Shown: one piece after another, positions 8,043 through 16,627 of the stretch
How the letters are laid out: the number at the start of each line of letters is the position of its first letter
How positions within the stretch are numbered: position 1 is the stretch's first letter
Assembly: GCA_035487295.1 (NCBI GenBank)
Contig: DATHMH010000031.1
Location: 1-64,000 of the forward strand
Origin: QIAW01 sp035487295
GTDB taxonomy: Bacteria; Acidobacteriota; Terriglobia; Terriglobales; Acidobacteriaceae
Direction of reading: 5' to 3'
Length of the DNA: 64,000 nucleotides
Notes under the pieces: generated by a model
Databases searched by the model: none
Seen by the model: the letters and a program-made list of their open reading frames with translations, nothing else
What the model was told of the DNA's origin: nothing
Translations under genes and position numbers: made by a program

Positions 8043-8086
8043 CTCTGGATCAGCATATCGGGGTTCGAATCCCTGGGGGGCAGCCA
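8043..8086 (+). repeat. tRNA-Gln(CTG) 3' half, displaced attachment site (attR)
   Basis: The sequence folds as the 3' half of a tRNA: anticodon loop CTCTGGA with anticodon CTG at 8045-8047, 3' anticodon stem TCAGC, T-arm CGGGG-TTCGAAT-CCCTG, acceptor strand GGGGGCA, G73 and CCA. A72 and G73 are tRNA-Gln identity features. No pairing 5' half is present: the sequence before the loop belongs to the element. This is what integration at a tRNA 3' end leaves at the distal side. The intact tRNA would be at the unseen left end of the element. Confidence 0.75.
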
Positions 8087-8115
8087 ATCTTTCAACAACT
8101 TACAAACAAATAATG

Positions 8116-8475
8116 TCACGGTAGGCGTTCGTGTGTTTGTTGGTTTTTATTGGGATTTCTTGAGGGTTGTTTGAACGGTTGGCCACTTTTTCCTTTGGAA
8201 GTAAAATGATGGTACGCAGCAACACTTAGGAAGTTAATCAATACCGCGATCGTGTTCCATGCGACCACTGGTCGTGAAGCAATCAACAAGCCGTAATAGA
8301 CCCATAGAATTTGAAAAATGCCGAGGATTGCCGCCATTCTTGGGTTCATGCCGGCGCTGGATCGGCGCCTGAACATCGCGACCAGGTCGGGTACAGCGGC
8401 AAAAGTTGTTCCAAAACCTGCCACGAGACCAAAGATGTCTGAACGCTGAAATCTGGGGATCAATAGACTTCGCAT
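8116..8475 (-). CDS. SemiSWEET-like (PQ-loop/MtN3) membrane protein
   Basis: Three transmembrane helices of one SWEET half: GLVAGFGTTFAAVPDLV (about 17-33), then ILGIFQILWVYYGLLIA and VVAWNTIAVLINFLSVAAYH. The conserved pattern TT-x-P-x5-R-x2-S-x2-G (TTFAAVPDLVAMFRRRSSAG) and W-x2-YG are present; family members dimerise and transport small sugars. The usual PQ motif is PD here. ATG-8475 gives a normal-sized protein. The frame continues upstream to 8616 and would add a hydrophobic segment ending LALCGC, which resembles a lipoprotein signal, so a longer form is possible. A basic tail of about 25 residues is extra compared with typical SemiSWEETs. Confidence 0.7.
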   Translation of the reverse strand: MRSLLIPRFQRSDIFGLVAGFGTTFAAVPDLVAMFRRRSSAGMNPRMAAILGIFQILWVYYGLLIASRPVVAWNTIAVLINFLSVAAYHHFTSKGKSGQPFKQPSRNPNKNQQTHERLP

Positions 8476-8804
8476 ATCGTGTGGAACAAGGTCTTGGCAC
8501 CCACAGAGCGCAAGCGAACTCAGCACGACAATAGTGATTGTCGGCCTGCTGAATCGCCTCACAACAGATTTTTGATTTCCCAGGTACATCGATATGCTCT
8601 GGCACGGTAATACCACGCCATCTGTATTTGGCGACAGGGTGGTTCAGCCAGTTCTGGGCAACATCCTCTTCCACGTTTTGCAATGCGGCGTCTGTCAGAT
8701 TTGACAGAAGACCCAGGCTTCTTTCGATCCTATCCTCCCTTCTGTAGCACTGCAGTTCATTTCGCTTTGCGAGATGTACCTGTCCATAAAAAGGGAGGTA
8801 TGCC
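8476..8804. other. Divergent intergenic region between SemiSWEET and aspT
   Basis: No convincing gene is seen here apart from the possible N-terminal extension of the SemiSWEET frame (to 8616). It holds operator site 1 and its -10-like hexamer, plus the strong ribosome binding site of aspT. Confidence 0.5.
8692..8707 (+). promoter_or_regulatory. Island operator site 1 (aspT-asdA)
   Basis: CTGTCAGATTTGACAG, arms CTGTCA/TGACAG with a 4-bp spacer. TATCCT follows after 23 nt (8731-8736), and the aspT start is 97 bp downstream. The opposite strand has no hexamer at this spacing, so it points to aspT. Confidence 0.72.
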
Positions 8805-10562
8805 GTGGGCATAGCAACATGGTTTGCTGCGACTCTCCGACAATATCCGGAGATAGCTATCTTTGTCACCTTGGCCTTGGGGTATTTCTTCGGCAAATTC
8901 ACATTCCGCGGCATTGGTCTTGGTTCGGTCACTGCTACGCTGCTGTCGGGCGTTGTGATCGGACAGCTCGGGATCACGATCTCGCCTCCACTGAAGGCAT
9001 TTGCTTTCCTGATGTTTCTCTTTGCGGTCGGTTATGGAGTTGGGCCGCAGTTCGTGCGAGGTGTTGCCAAAGATGGCCTGCCGCAGGCGATTTTTGCAGC
9101 CGTCCAATGCGTTCTATGCCTTTCGGCTGTGGTCCTGTTCGTCAAGATTGCCGGCTATGATCTTGGCTATTCTGCGGGACTTTATTCAGGGTCGCAGACC
9201 ATTTCTGCGGCGATGGGACTCTCGACGGATGCCATCAACCGACTGGGCTTGCCCGCCGATCAAGCCAAACGTCTGCTCGACTCAATGCCGATTGCGTATG
9301 CCGTGACCTACATGTTCGGTACGGTCGGATCGGCAATCGTAATCGCGCTGGTCGGTCCGGCGCTGTTTCGCATTAATCTGAGGGCAGCGTGCAAAGAGTA
9401 CGAAGAGAAGCACGGAGGGAAAAAAGAGCTCGGCGGGGCCGGTTCTGCCTGGCACCGCTGGGAGCTGAGGGCGTTTCGTGTGCAGCCCGGGGGCATGGTT
9501 AGCGGGCTGCGAGCTGTGGAAGCCGAGGCACTGCTTCCGCAATCCCGCGTTTTTGTTCAACGCATACGCCGCAATGGAGTCATTGAGGAAGCAACCGCAG
9601 ACACAATCTTGCGCGAGGGCGACGTTGTCGCCGTCGCGGGTTCTCGCGAGGCGCTGGTGAGCATCATCGGCGAACGCGCGAAGCTGGCGGTTGCCGGCGG
9701 CCGTGAGGCGTTCACGAATCCATCTGCGCCGCTCGAGGTTGACGATCCCGAATTACTGAACGTTCCCGTCGAGGGCATCGACGTTTACGTAACCAGCAAG
9801 GAAGTAGACGGCAAAACTCTGGCCGAACTCGCCATACTACCCGGCGCCCGCGGCGTCTTCCTGCGGAAGATTGTGCGGGGTGCGGTTGCGACTTCGATTC
9901 CTATTCTGCCGAATACGAAAATCTTCCGAGGTGACATCGTTACCCTGGTGGGCCGCACACAGGACGTGAGCGTCGCCATCAAGATGCTGGGTGTCCCAGA
10001 CCGCGCGACTGATATCGCCGACGTTGCTTTCATCGGCGCCGGAATCAGCATCGGCGCGTTGATCGGCGCGCTGGTTTGGAAAGTAGCTGGAGTGCCATTG
10101 ACTCTCTCTACCGCCGGGGGCGCACTCATCTCAGGGCTCATTTGCGGGTGGTTGCGTTCTGTTCATCCGACCTTCGGGCGCATCCCGACCTCGACGGTCT
10201 GGTTCATGAATTCCGTCGGTCTGAACATCTTTATTGCCATCGTAGGGATCTCGGCGGGACCGGGGTTTGTCAATGGCTTGCGAACCCAAGGCATAGGCTT
10301 GTTCCTGTGGGGAGCACTGGCAACGACCGTGCCTCTTATTCTTGGCATGTTCATCGGAAAATTTCTCTTCCGTTTCCACGATGCGCTTTTATTCGGCATC
10401 GTTTCCGGCGCGCGCACGACGACAGCTTCACTCGGCCTGGTTTGCGATCTGGGCAAGAGTCAGGTGCCGGCGCTCGGATATACCGTAACTTACGCTGTGG
10501 GGAACACGCTGCTTACCATCTGGGGCATGGTGCTAATCCTGTTGTTATCAAGAGGCCACTGA
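8805..10562 (+). CDS. aspT: Aspartate:alanine exchanger (AAE family), AspT
   Basis: 585-residue inner-membrane antiporter of the AAE family; AspT swaps external aspartate for internal alanine. It has five N-terminal transmembrane segments (about 1-190, e.g. YPEIAIFVTLALGYFFGKF), a long cytoplasmic region with two RCK_C/TrkA_C domains (about 215-375, FVQRIRRNGVIEEATADTILREGDVVAVAG) and further C-terminal segments (395-580) including the GxxxGx6 repeats. GTG-8805 follows AGGGAGGT at ideal spacing. The asdA gene begins 10 bp downstream, so the pair forms a proton-motive metabolic cycle: Asp enters, is decarboxylated with proton consumption, and Ala leaves. It is preceded by operator site 1. Confidence 0.9.
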   Translation: MGIATWFAATLRQYPEIAIFVTLALGYFFGKFTFRGIGLGSVTATLLSGVVIGQLGITISPPLKAFAFLMFLFAVGYGVGPQFVRGVAKDGLPQAIFAAVQCVLCLSAVVLFVKIAGYDLGYSAGLYSGSQTISAAMGLSTDAINRLGLPADQAKRLLDSMPIAYAVTYMFGTVGSAIVIALVGPALFRINLRAACKEYEEKHGGKKELGGAGSAWHRWELRAFRVQPGGMVSGLRAVEAEALLPQSRVFVQRIRRNGVIEEATADTILREGDVVAVAGSREALVSIIGERAKLAVAGGREAFTNPSAPLEVDDPELLNVPVEGIDVYVTSKEVDGKTLAELAILPGARGVFLRKIVRGAVATSIPILPNTKIFRGDIVTLVGRTQDVSVAIKMLGVPDRATDIADVAFIGAGISIGALIGALVWKVAGVPLTLSTAGGALISGLICGWLRSVHPTFGRIPTSTVWFMNSVGLNIFIAIVGISAGPGFVNGLRTQGIGLFLWGALATTVPLILGMFIGKFLFRFHDALLFGIVSGARTTTASLGLVCDLGKSQVPALGYTVTYAVGNTLLTIWGMVLILLLSRGH

Positions 10563-10572
10563 AAGGAAAAAT

Positions 10573-12204
10573 ATGGAACTTCTGGAACTCCGCAACTTTG
10601 AGACCCTGAGCCCGTTTGAAATCAAAGACGAGCTGATCAAGCTGGCAAAAAAGACTTCAAGAACGACGCAATCGGCCTTTCTCAATGCGGGACGCGGCAA
10701 CCCTAATTGGATCGCGACTACCCCACGCGAGGGCTACTTCCTGCTCGGCCAGTTTGCGATTACTGAGAGCAAACGTGTGATGGAGCACTCGGCCGGCATT
10801 GGCGGAATGCCTCAAGCACAGGGTATTGCCAGCCGTCTCGAGGCGTGGCTTGCGAAACATTCCGACATGCCGGGCGCGTCTTTCCTCTCGTCGCTGATTC
10901 CATTTGCGGTGAAGACATTCAAATTCGAGCCAGACGCCTTTGTCCACGAACTTGTGGATTCGATCATCGGCGACAACTACCCGGTCCCCGACCGCATGCT
11001 GGTCCACAACGAGAAGATTGCTCACGAGTATCTGATGTGGGCGATGTGCGGGGAGCCGCGGCCCAGCGGCAAATTTGATCTCTACGCCGTCGAGGGCGGA
11101 ACTGCGGCGATGTGCTACATCTTCAAGTCGCTGAAGGCCAATCGCCTGCTGCGTTCCGGCGATACCATCGCTCTGGGCACGCCGATCTTTACGCCCTACA
11201 TCGAGATGCCTCATCTTGAAGACTATGCCCTGAACGTGGTGAATATTCAGGCTCCCCAGGAGAATCGCTTCCAGTTCACGGACATGGAACTCAAAAAGCT
11301 GGAAGATCCAAAGATCAAAGCGTTTTTCCTGGTGAATCCGGGTAATCCGACGGGTGTTGCGCTCAGCAAAGAAACCATCGCCAAGATCGCCAACCTGGTG
11401 AAAACCACGCGTCGCGATCTCATGCTTCTCACGGACGACGTATATGGAACGTTTGTCCCGGATTTCCGCTCCCTCCTTGGTGAGCTGCCACAAAACGCCA
11501 TCGGCGTGTATTCCTATTCGAAGTATTTCGGGGCGACGGGCTGGAGGCTCGGTATCATCGCGATCCATGAAGAGAATGTGTTCGACAAGATGATCGCGAA
11601 GCTGCCCGAAGATGACGTGAAAGCACTCGACAAACGCTACGGCGCACTCACGCTCGAGCCGCGCAAAATCAAGTTCATTGACCGCATCGTGGCCGACAGC
11701 CGCGACGTGGCCCTGAACCACACGGCCGGACTTTCGTTGCCGCAGCAGGTCATGATGAGCCTGTTCTCGCTGGCTGAGCTCATGGATGCCGCCAAGCTGT
11801 ATCAGAAAGCATGCCAGGAGATCGTGCACCGGCGCGCCTGGGCGCTGATCGATGGTCTAGGCTTGCAACTCAGCCCGAACCCGTACTACGACGCTTACTA
11901 CGGCTTGATTGATTTTGAGTTTTGGGCGCGTAAAAACATAGGAGAAGAAGCAGTCGAATACCTGAAGAAGAACGTTCATCCGCTTGATCTCGCCTTCCGC
12001 CTGGCCGAGGACCACGGGATCGTGTTGCTAAACGGCGGCGGCTTCGAGGCACCCAACTGGTCGCTACGCGTTTCGCTGGCCAATCTTCCCGACGAGGTAT
12101 ACGAGGAAATAGGACGCGGGGTTCGATCCATTGCGCGCGGCTATCGGCATGCATTTGAGGCCGCAAAACAGGCCGAACAGTCTCCTCGAATTGCTGCTGA
12201 TTAG
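10573..12204 (+). CDS. asdA: Aspartate 4-decarboxylase (bifunctional aminotransferase), AsdA
   Basis: 543-residue PLP fold-type I enzyme that removes the beta-carboxyl of L-aspartate to give alanine and CO2, with aspartate aminotransferase as side activity. The PLP lysine is K317 in YSYSKYFGATGWRLG; upstream NPGNPTG and DDVYG provide cofactor contacts. The length equals characterised AsdA enzymes (about 530-545), longer than ordinary aminotransferases. AAAGGA lies before the ATG. It forms an operon with aspT. Decarboxylation consumes a cytoplasmic proton, so the pair gives pH homeostasis and proton-motive force. Confidence 0.93.
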   Translation: MELLELRNFETLSPFEIKDELIKLAKKTSRTTQSAFLNAGRGNPNWIATTPREGYFLLGQFAITESKRVMEHSAGIGGMPQAQGIASRLEAWLAKHSDMPGASFLSSLIPFAVKTFKFEPDAFVHELVDSIIGDNYPVPDRMLVHNEKIAHEYLMWAMCGEPRPSGKFDLYAVEGGTAAMCYIFKSLKANRLLRSGDTIALGTPIFTPYIEMPHLEDYALNVVNIQAPQENRFQFTDMELKKLEDPKIKAFFLVNPGNPTGVALSKETIAKIANLVKTTRRDLMLLTDDVYGTFVPDFRSLLGELPQNAIGVYSYSKYFGATGWRLGIIAIHEENVFDKMIAKLPEDDVKALDKRYGALTLEPRKIKFIDRIVADSRDVALNHTAGLSLPQQVMMSLFSLAELMDAAKLYQKACQEIVHRRAWALIDGLGLQLSPNPYYDAYYGLIDFEFWARKNIGEEAVEYLKKNVHPLDLAFRLAEDHGIVLLNGGGFEAPNWSLRVSLANLPDEVYEEIGRGVRSIARGYRHAFEAAKQAEQSPRIAAD

Positions 12205-12297
12205 AAGCTTCTCGCCGAGTTGTTGCGATCTTCGGCCAGATACCAGCTACGTGTATTCGGGTCTCGGCTTCGATAAGCGCGACCAAGGACGAACGCG

Positions 12298-13578
12298 ATG
12301 AACGGAGGGCTAAAGCGTTTACGGAGAATCTTCCAGTGCCTGCTGACAATAGTCTGCATTCTTGCCCTGACGCCAAGCGAGTGCTTTGCTTACCTGCAGT
12401 CGGGGGGGGCTGGGCAAACTCAGAATCAGAGCCAGAGTCAAAATCAGCCTGCGAAGATTCCACCCGAGCAACTCGATTCTCTGGTGGCGCCTATTGCACT
12501 TTATCCAGATTCGCTGCTGGCGCAGACTCTGGCGGCCTCAACCTATCCTCTTGAAATTATCCAGGTCCAGCAATGGCTTGCGAAAAATTCCGGGTTAAAA
12601 GATAAGGCGCTTGCCGACGCGGTTGCAAAGCAGCCATGGGACCCCAGCGTCCAGGCGCTGGCCGCGCTGCCCGATGTGGTCAAGCGCTTGGCGGATGACA
12701 TCCAGTGGACCGCAGATTTAGGCAACGCATTCCTGGCGCAACAGAGCGACGTAATGGATGCCGTGCAGCGCATGCGCAAGAAGGCCCAGGAGAAAGGCAA
12801 TTTGAAGACGACCGAACAGCAGAAGGTAGAAACCAAGGTCATGGAGAACAAGAGTGTAATCGTGGTCGAGCAGGCCAGTCCGCAAGTCGTGTACGTGCCC
12901 TCGTATGATCCCGTCGTGGTGTATGGCCCGCCAGTCTACCCTTATCCGCCCATCTATTACCCATACTATCCTGCAGGATATTACGCCGCAGGCCTGGCGA
13001 TTTCCTTTGGCGTTGGCGTAGCGATGGGCGCGTTCTGGAGCGGCGGCTGGGGATGGGGATGCGGCTGGGGCAACAATGACATCAATATCAACAACTACAA
13101 CAATTTCAATCGCAACGCGAATATCAATCGTAACATTGGCAATCGGGGGAATACAAGCTGGAGGCACAATCCGCAACATCGCGGCGGAGCCCCGTATCGG
13201 GATCGGGCCACGGCCAACAGGTTCGGGGGCACAGCGCGGGGAGACTCCCTCGCTAATCGTCAGTCCAGTGCCCGCCGACAAGTCGGGCGACAGGGCGGCA
13301 ATTTGGCCAGCGCTCGTGCAGGCGGCGGTGGTCTCGGCAATCGTCCTGCGGGCAGCACATTGAGCGGCGGCGGCTCCGACCGCATCGGAAGCCGTGATCT
13401 CTCGCGCGGTGGCGGCGGAAACCGCGACGGCTTTGGGGGAGGATCACGAGGTTCCAGCGGATTCAATGGAGCAAGCGCGCGCGCCAATAGCAGCCGTGGC
13501 GCCTCGAGCATGGGATCTCGCGGCGGTGGAGGAGCGCGAGGTGGAGGCGGTTTTCGTGGCGGCGGGCGACGCAGATGA
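12298..13578 (+). CDS. DUF3300 secreted protein with Gly/Arg-rich tail (copy 1)
   Basis: 426 residues with a signal peptide (about 1-31). The DUF3300 core (about 55-160) contains LVAPIALYPDSLLAQTLAASTYP and WDPSVQALAALPDVV. A strand ending YVPSYDPVVVYG follows, then a Tyr/Pro stretch, a Gly/Trp patch (SGGWGWGCGWG), an Asn-rich stretch and a low-complexity Gly/Ser/Arg tail. The function is unknown; export to the periplasm or outer membrane is inferred. It overlaps no operator of its own, and the upstream 93-bp gap lacks the island motif, so it may be read from aspT-asdA. The DUF2950 gene follows directly, as in a second copy at 26.8 kb. Confidence 0.85.
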   Translation: MNGGLKRLRRIFQCLLTIVCILALTPSECFAYLQSGGAGQTQNQSQSQNQPAKIPPEQLDSLVAPIALYPDSLLAQTLAASTYPLEIIQVQQWLAKNSGLKDKALADAVAKQPWDPSVQALAALPDVVKRLADDIQWTADLGNAFLAQQSDVMDAVQRMRKKAQEKGNLKTTEQQKVETKVMENKSVIVVEQASPQVVYVPSYDPVVVYGPPVYPYPPIYYPYYPAGYYAAGLAISFGVGVAMGAFWSGGWGWGCGWGNNDININNYNNFNRNANINRNIGNRGNTSWRHNPQHRGGAPYRDRATANRFGGTARGDSLANRQSSARRQVGRQGGNLASARAGGGGLGNRPAGSTLSGGGSDRIGSRDLSRGGGGNRDGFGGGSRGSSGFNGASARANSSRGASSMGSRGGGGARGGGGFRGGGRRR

Positions 13579-13619
13579 GCGCCCCAGATTGCCGAAGCGA
13601 AATCTCCAGGAGCGATGCT

Positions 13620-14621
13620 ATGAAATCAATCTCTGCCAATCAAAATCTTTGCCGGATTCCGGGTTTCGCGCGTGCAGCCGCGTGGGTGCTGCTGCTCTCG
13701 CCTGTGCTCCTCGTTGCACAACAATCTGCAGCTAAAAAAGCTTCACTTTCCTCCAAAGCTCCGGCTTCTGCCGGTCGAGGCGCCAGGGCATTTGACACTC
13801 CACAGCAGGCTGCTGATGCGCTGATCAGTGCGGCCGAGAAGTTTGATGTGGACTCTCTCGAAAAAATCTTTGGTCCAGACGGCGACGATATTGTGCTTTC
13901 AGGCGAATATCCGCTGGACCGCCAGCGGGCCCTGGATTTCGCCGCCGAGGCACGCGAAAAGGAAAATATTTCTATGGAGCCGAAAGGAGGAAACCGAGCG
14001 TTCCTCCTCGTGGGCAAAGAAGGCTGGCCGTTTCCTGTGCCGCTTGTGAAGCTGGGAACGGAATGGTCGTTCGATGCGAAAGCCGGCCGGCAAGAGCTTT
14101 TCAACCGCCGCATCGGCAGCAATGAGCTGGACGCTATTGATATCTGCCGCGGTTACGTAGAAGCGCAGCACGAATACGCGCTTGAGCCGCGCGAGGGCTA
14201 CGACGTAAACCAGTATGCGCAACGCATCATAAGTACTTCTGGCAAACAGGATGGCTTGGCCTGGCAGAACCCGGACGGCAGCTGGGGCGGTCCAATAGGG
14301 GAAAAGATTGCGCTTGCAATCGAACAGGGCTATTCCCCCGACGCGCAACCCTATCACGGGTATTTCTTCAAGATCCTGAAAGGGCAGGGCCCGGCAGTGC
14401 CGCTTGGTCAAATGGACTTTGTGGTTAAAGGAGTGATGATCGGAGGCTTTGCCCTGATCGCTGTGCCGGCCGAGTACGGCGAAACCGGAGTGAAAAGCTT
14501 CATGGTAAGCCACGATGGCGTTGTCTATGAGAAGGACCTGGGACCGGCCAGCCTCAACGAATTTATCAAAATGGAACGCTTCAATCCTGATCCTTCCTGG
14601 AAACCGGTGCTGGAACAATGA
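13620..14621 (+). CDS. DUF2950 secreted protein (copy 1)
   Basis: 333 residues from ATG-13620, preceded by CCAGGAG; the longer frame from 13575 overlaps the previous stop and would bury the signal peptide (MKSISANQNLCRIPGFARAA, cleavage after VAQQ region). The body matches DUF2950: PQQAADALISAAEKFDVDSLEKIFGPDGDDIVLSG, the central NRRIGSNELDAIDICRGYVEAQHEYA and QDGLAWQNPDGSWGGPIGE, and the C-terminal GYYFKILKGQGP-like block. The role is unknown; it is a periplasmic protein repeatedly paired with DUF3300. A close paralog sits at 28059-29024 in the same arrangement. Confidence 0.87.
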   Translation: MKSISANQNLCRIPGFARAAAWVLLLSPVLLVAQQSAAKKASLSSKAPASAGRGARAFDTPQQAADALISAAEKFDVDSLEKIFGPDGDDIVLSGEYPLDRQRALDFAAEAREKENISMEPKGGNRAFLLVGKEGWPFPVPLVKLGTEWSFDAKAGRQELFNRRIGSNELDAIDICRGYVEAQHEYALEPREGYDVNQYAQRIISTSGKQDGLAWQNPDGSWGGPIGEKIALAIEQGYSPDAQPYHGYFFKILKGQGPAVPLGQMDFVVKGVMIGGFALIAVPAEYGETGVKSFMVSHDGVVYEKDLGPASLNEFIKMERFNPDPSWKPVLEQ

Positions 14622-14630
14622 GGGAAAAGG

Positions 14631-14646
14631 CTGGCAAAAATGACAG
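14631..14646 (+). promoter_or_regulatory. Island operator site 2 (ompA pair)
   Basis: CTGGCAAAAATGACAG. CATGTT follows after 23 nt, and the first OmpA-family gene starts 82 bp downstream. It shows that the OmpA genes can be transcribed separately from DUF2950. Confidence 0.65.
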
Positions 14647-14728
14647 TTTCAATCTGGTATAGCATCTGGCATGTTTTTGCGTGTAAGGAAAGCCTACCGT
14701 GAAGCAGGCTTGAACAGGAGGCAAGGCC

Positions 14729-15589
14729 ATGGTCCAGTTCAATATACGCAGAATCACACGGCTGGCAACCGTGTGGTCGTTCGCACTCATTCCTCTTGCC
14801 GCAATTGCCGCCGAGTCCGTCAAAGTCGAAGGTCTCATCAAAGCGCGAGACGGCAACACCATGATTTTGCAGACGAAGGACTCCCCCAAACTTGTCGTGC
14901 AACTGACGGATGACACCAAGGTTGGACAGGTGCAAGGTATGCTCAAGGCGCGACGGAAAGAAATGTCGATGGCGGCGCTTATTCCGGGTCTCGCGGTGAA
15001 AGTGGAAGGAACCTACGACAATCAGAACCAACTGCTAGCGAAGTCGGTGTCATTCAAAGGCAATGATCTGAAACGCGCCGAATCAATCCAGGCTGGCTTG
15101 CACGAAACGAAGGAGCAGACGAAGCAGAACAAAGCAGAGTTGGAAAAACAGCAACAGCAGGTTTCGGCTAACAAAGCTGCTATTGACGCTGCCGTCGCGC
15201 GCTTCGGCCAGTTGGATGATTATTACATCCTCGACGAGGTCACCGTTTATTTCGCCAATGGCAAGGTGAAAATTGATCCGAAGTATGCGCCTCAACTTAT
15301 GGCGCTGGCGCAGAAAGCCAAGAACGTCAACGGCTACATGATCGAAGTAAAAGGATACGCATCAGCCGTGGGCAGCACGGAGCTCAATCAAAAACTCAGT
15401 GAGGACCGCGCCAACGAGGTGACGAACATCCTGATTCAGCAAGGCAATATTCCGCTGACCAGAATGCTGGCCCCGGGCGCCATGGGAGAGAGCCACCAAG
15501 TTGGCGGCAACCAGACTGAGAAGGAACAGGCGGGAAACCGGCGCGTCGTCGTGCGTGTTCTGCAGAACAAAGCCATTGCAGGAGTTTAG
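14729..15589 (+). CDS. OmpA-family envelope protein with DUF5666-like N-terminus (copy 1)
   Basis: 286 residues: signal peptide (1-28), a small beta domain (about 30-110, VKVEGLIKARDGNTMILQT...VKVEGTYDNQ) like DUF5666, a coiled-coil linker (TKQNKAELEKQQQQVSANKAA) and a C-terminal OmpA domain (about 165-280). In OmpA domains an Asp and an Arg hold the diaminopimelate of peptidoglycan. Here NQKLSEDRANEV keeps the Arg, but the GHTD-type Asp is Ser (GYASAVGS), so wall binding may be altered. AGGAGG precedes the ATG. It is tandem with a paralog that retains the Asp. Confidence 0.83.
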   Translation: MVQFNIRRITRLATVWSFALIPLAAIAAESVKVEGLIKARDGNTMILQTKDSPKLVVQLTDDTKVGQVQGMLKARRKEMSMAALIPGLAVKVEGTYDNQNQLLAKSVSFKGNDLKRAESIQAGLHETKEQTKQNKAELEKQQQQVSANKAAIDAAVARFGQLDDYYILDEVTVYFANGKVKIDPKYAPQLMALAQKAKNVNGYMIEVKGYASAVGSTELNQKLSEDRANEVTNILIQQGNIPLTRMLAPGAMGESHQVGGNQTEKEQAGNRRVVVRVLQNKAIAGV

Positions 15590-15706
15590 CAGGATGTAAG
15601 TCGCGCTCTGATACAAATCTTGGGACGGAGAGTTTCCAGCAGCCCGATACAGGCCTCCGTTCAACCAACGGGGCGAAGTCAAAAATTGAAATAAAGAGAG
15701 GCAATT

Positions 15707-16585
15707 ATGCACCGGAAAATAATTTTGATGGGTTTGCTGGCAGAGTTCTTGCTTTCTGCGGCAGCGGCCTTCGGAACAACAGTCAAAGGCATGATCAATT
15801 CTCGCAGTGGAGACACCTTGAGTGTAAAAGGTGCAGGCGGAACCGCAACCGTAGTGCTCACCGACAATACGAAAACGAAAGACGACCGGGGACTGTTTGG
15901 TCTGGACAAAGAGCATCTCTCAGACGTTGTACTGGTCCCAGGACTTAAGGTGTCTGTAGATGGAACATCGGACAATCAGGGACGAGTAGTTGCCGATGTG
16001 ATCACGGTGGACGGCGACGACCTGGAGACGGCCGAAATGATCCAGGCGGGCCTGAATCCCACGGCACAACAGGTCGCCACCAACGTGCACGCCATTGAAG
16101 TCAATAAACAAGGTGTTGCGGCCAACCAACAGGAACTCGTGGTCCACAAACAGAAGATCGAGCAGAACATGGAAGACATCAAAGAAAATACCGAGCGTTT
16201 TACGGCATTGAACGATTATGACGTGAAGGACCAGGCAACCGTGAAATTCAATGCCGGCAGCTTAGAGATCTCGCCAGAGGACCAGGAGGCGCTCAAGAAA
16301 CTGGCGCAAAATGCCGCCGGCCTGAGCGGATATATCGTCGATGTGACGGGGTATGCTGATTCGACCGGCAGCGCCGCGATGAATACAAAACTGAGCGAGG
16401 AACGCGCAAAAGCGGTCGTCAGTTTTCTGTTTCAGCAAGGCAAAGTGCCGATGCGCCGCATCGTGGCTCCGGGAGCCATGGGTGAATATGGGCCAGTAGC
16501 ATCGAACGAAACAAAATCCGGACGCGCCGAGAACCGCCGGGTTGACGTGAAAGTGCTGGTCAACAAGGGCATTGCCGGCCAGTAG
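15707..16585 (+). CDS. OmpA-family envelope protein (copy 2)
   Basis: 292-residue paralog of the preceding gene with the same order: signal peptide (1-24), beta domain (TVKGMINSRSGDTLSVKGAG), a helical linker (VNKQGVAANQQELVVHKQKIEQN) and an OmpA domain. Here the peptidoglycan residues look intact: Asp in GYADSTGS and Arg in NTKLSEERAKAV. GAGAGG lies before the ATG. The 117-bp gap to copy 1 has no operator site, so the two are probably co-transcribed from site 2, followed by the secreted protein at 16628. Confidence 0.85.
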   Translation: MHRKIILMGLLAEFLLSAAAAFGTTVKGMINSRSGDTLSVKGAGGTATVVLTDNTKTKDDRGLFGLDKEHLSDVVLVPGLKVSVDGTSDNQGRVVADVITVDGDDLETAEMIQAGLNPTAQQVATNVHAIEVNKQGVAANQQELVVHKQKIEQNMEDIKENTERFTALNDYDVKDQATVKFNAGSLEISPEDQEALKKLAQNAAGLSGYIVDVTGYADSTGSAAMNTKLSEERAKAVVSFLFQQGKVPMRRIVAPGAMGEYGPVASNETKSGRAENRRVDVKVLVNKGIAGQ

Positions 16586-16627
16586 TTTGCGTGGCTATGG
16601 GCGGCGGGAAGATCTTAGGAGTTCGAT

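Noticed and set aside
8234..8977. 247-codon minus-strand frame
   Set aside because: Overlaps the SemiSWEET and aspT genes in another frame, with no ribosome site or domain; a shadow frame.
10657..11829. 390-codon minus-strand frame antisense to asdA
   Set aside because: Shadow frame; asdA in the other strand is an unambiguous enzyme.
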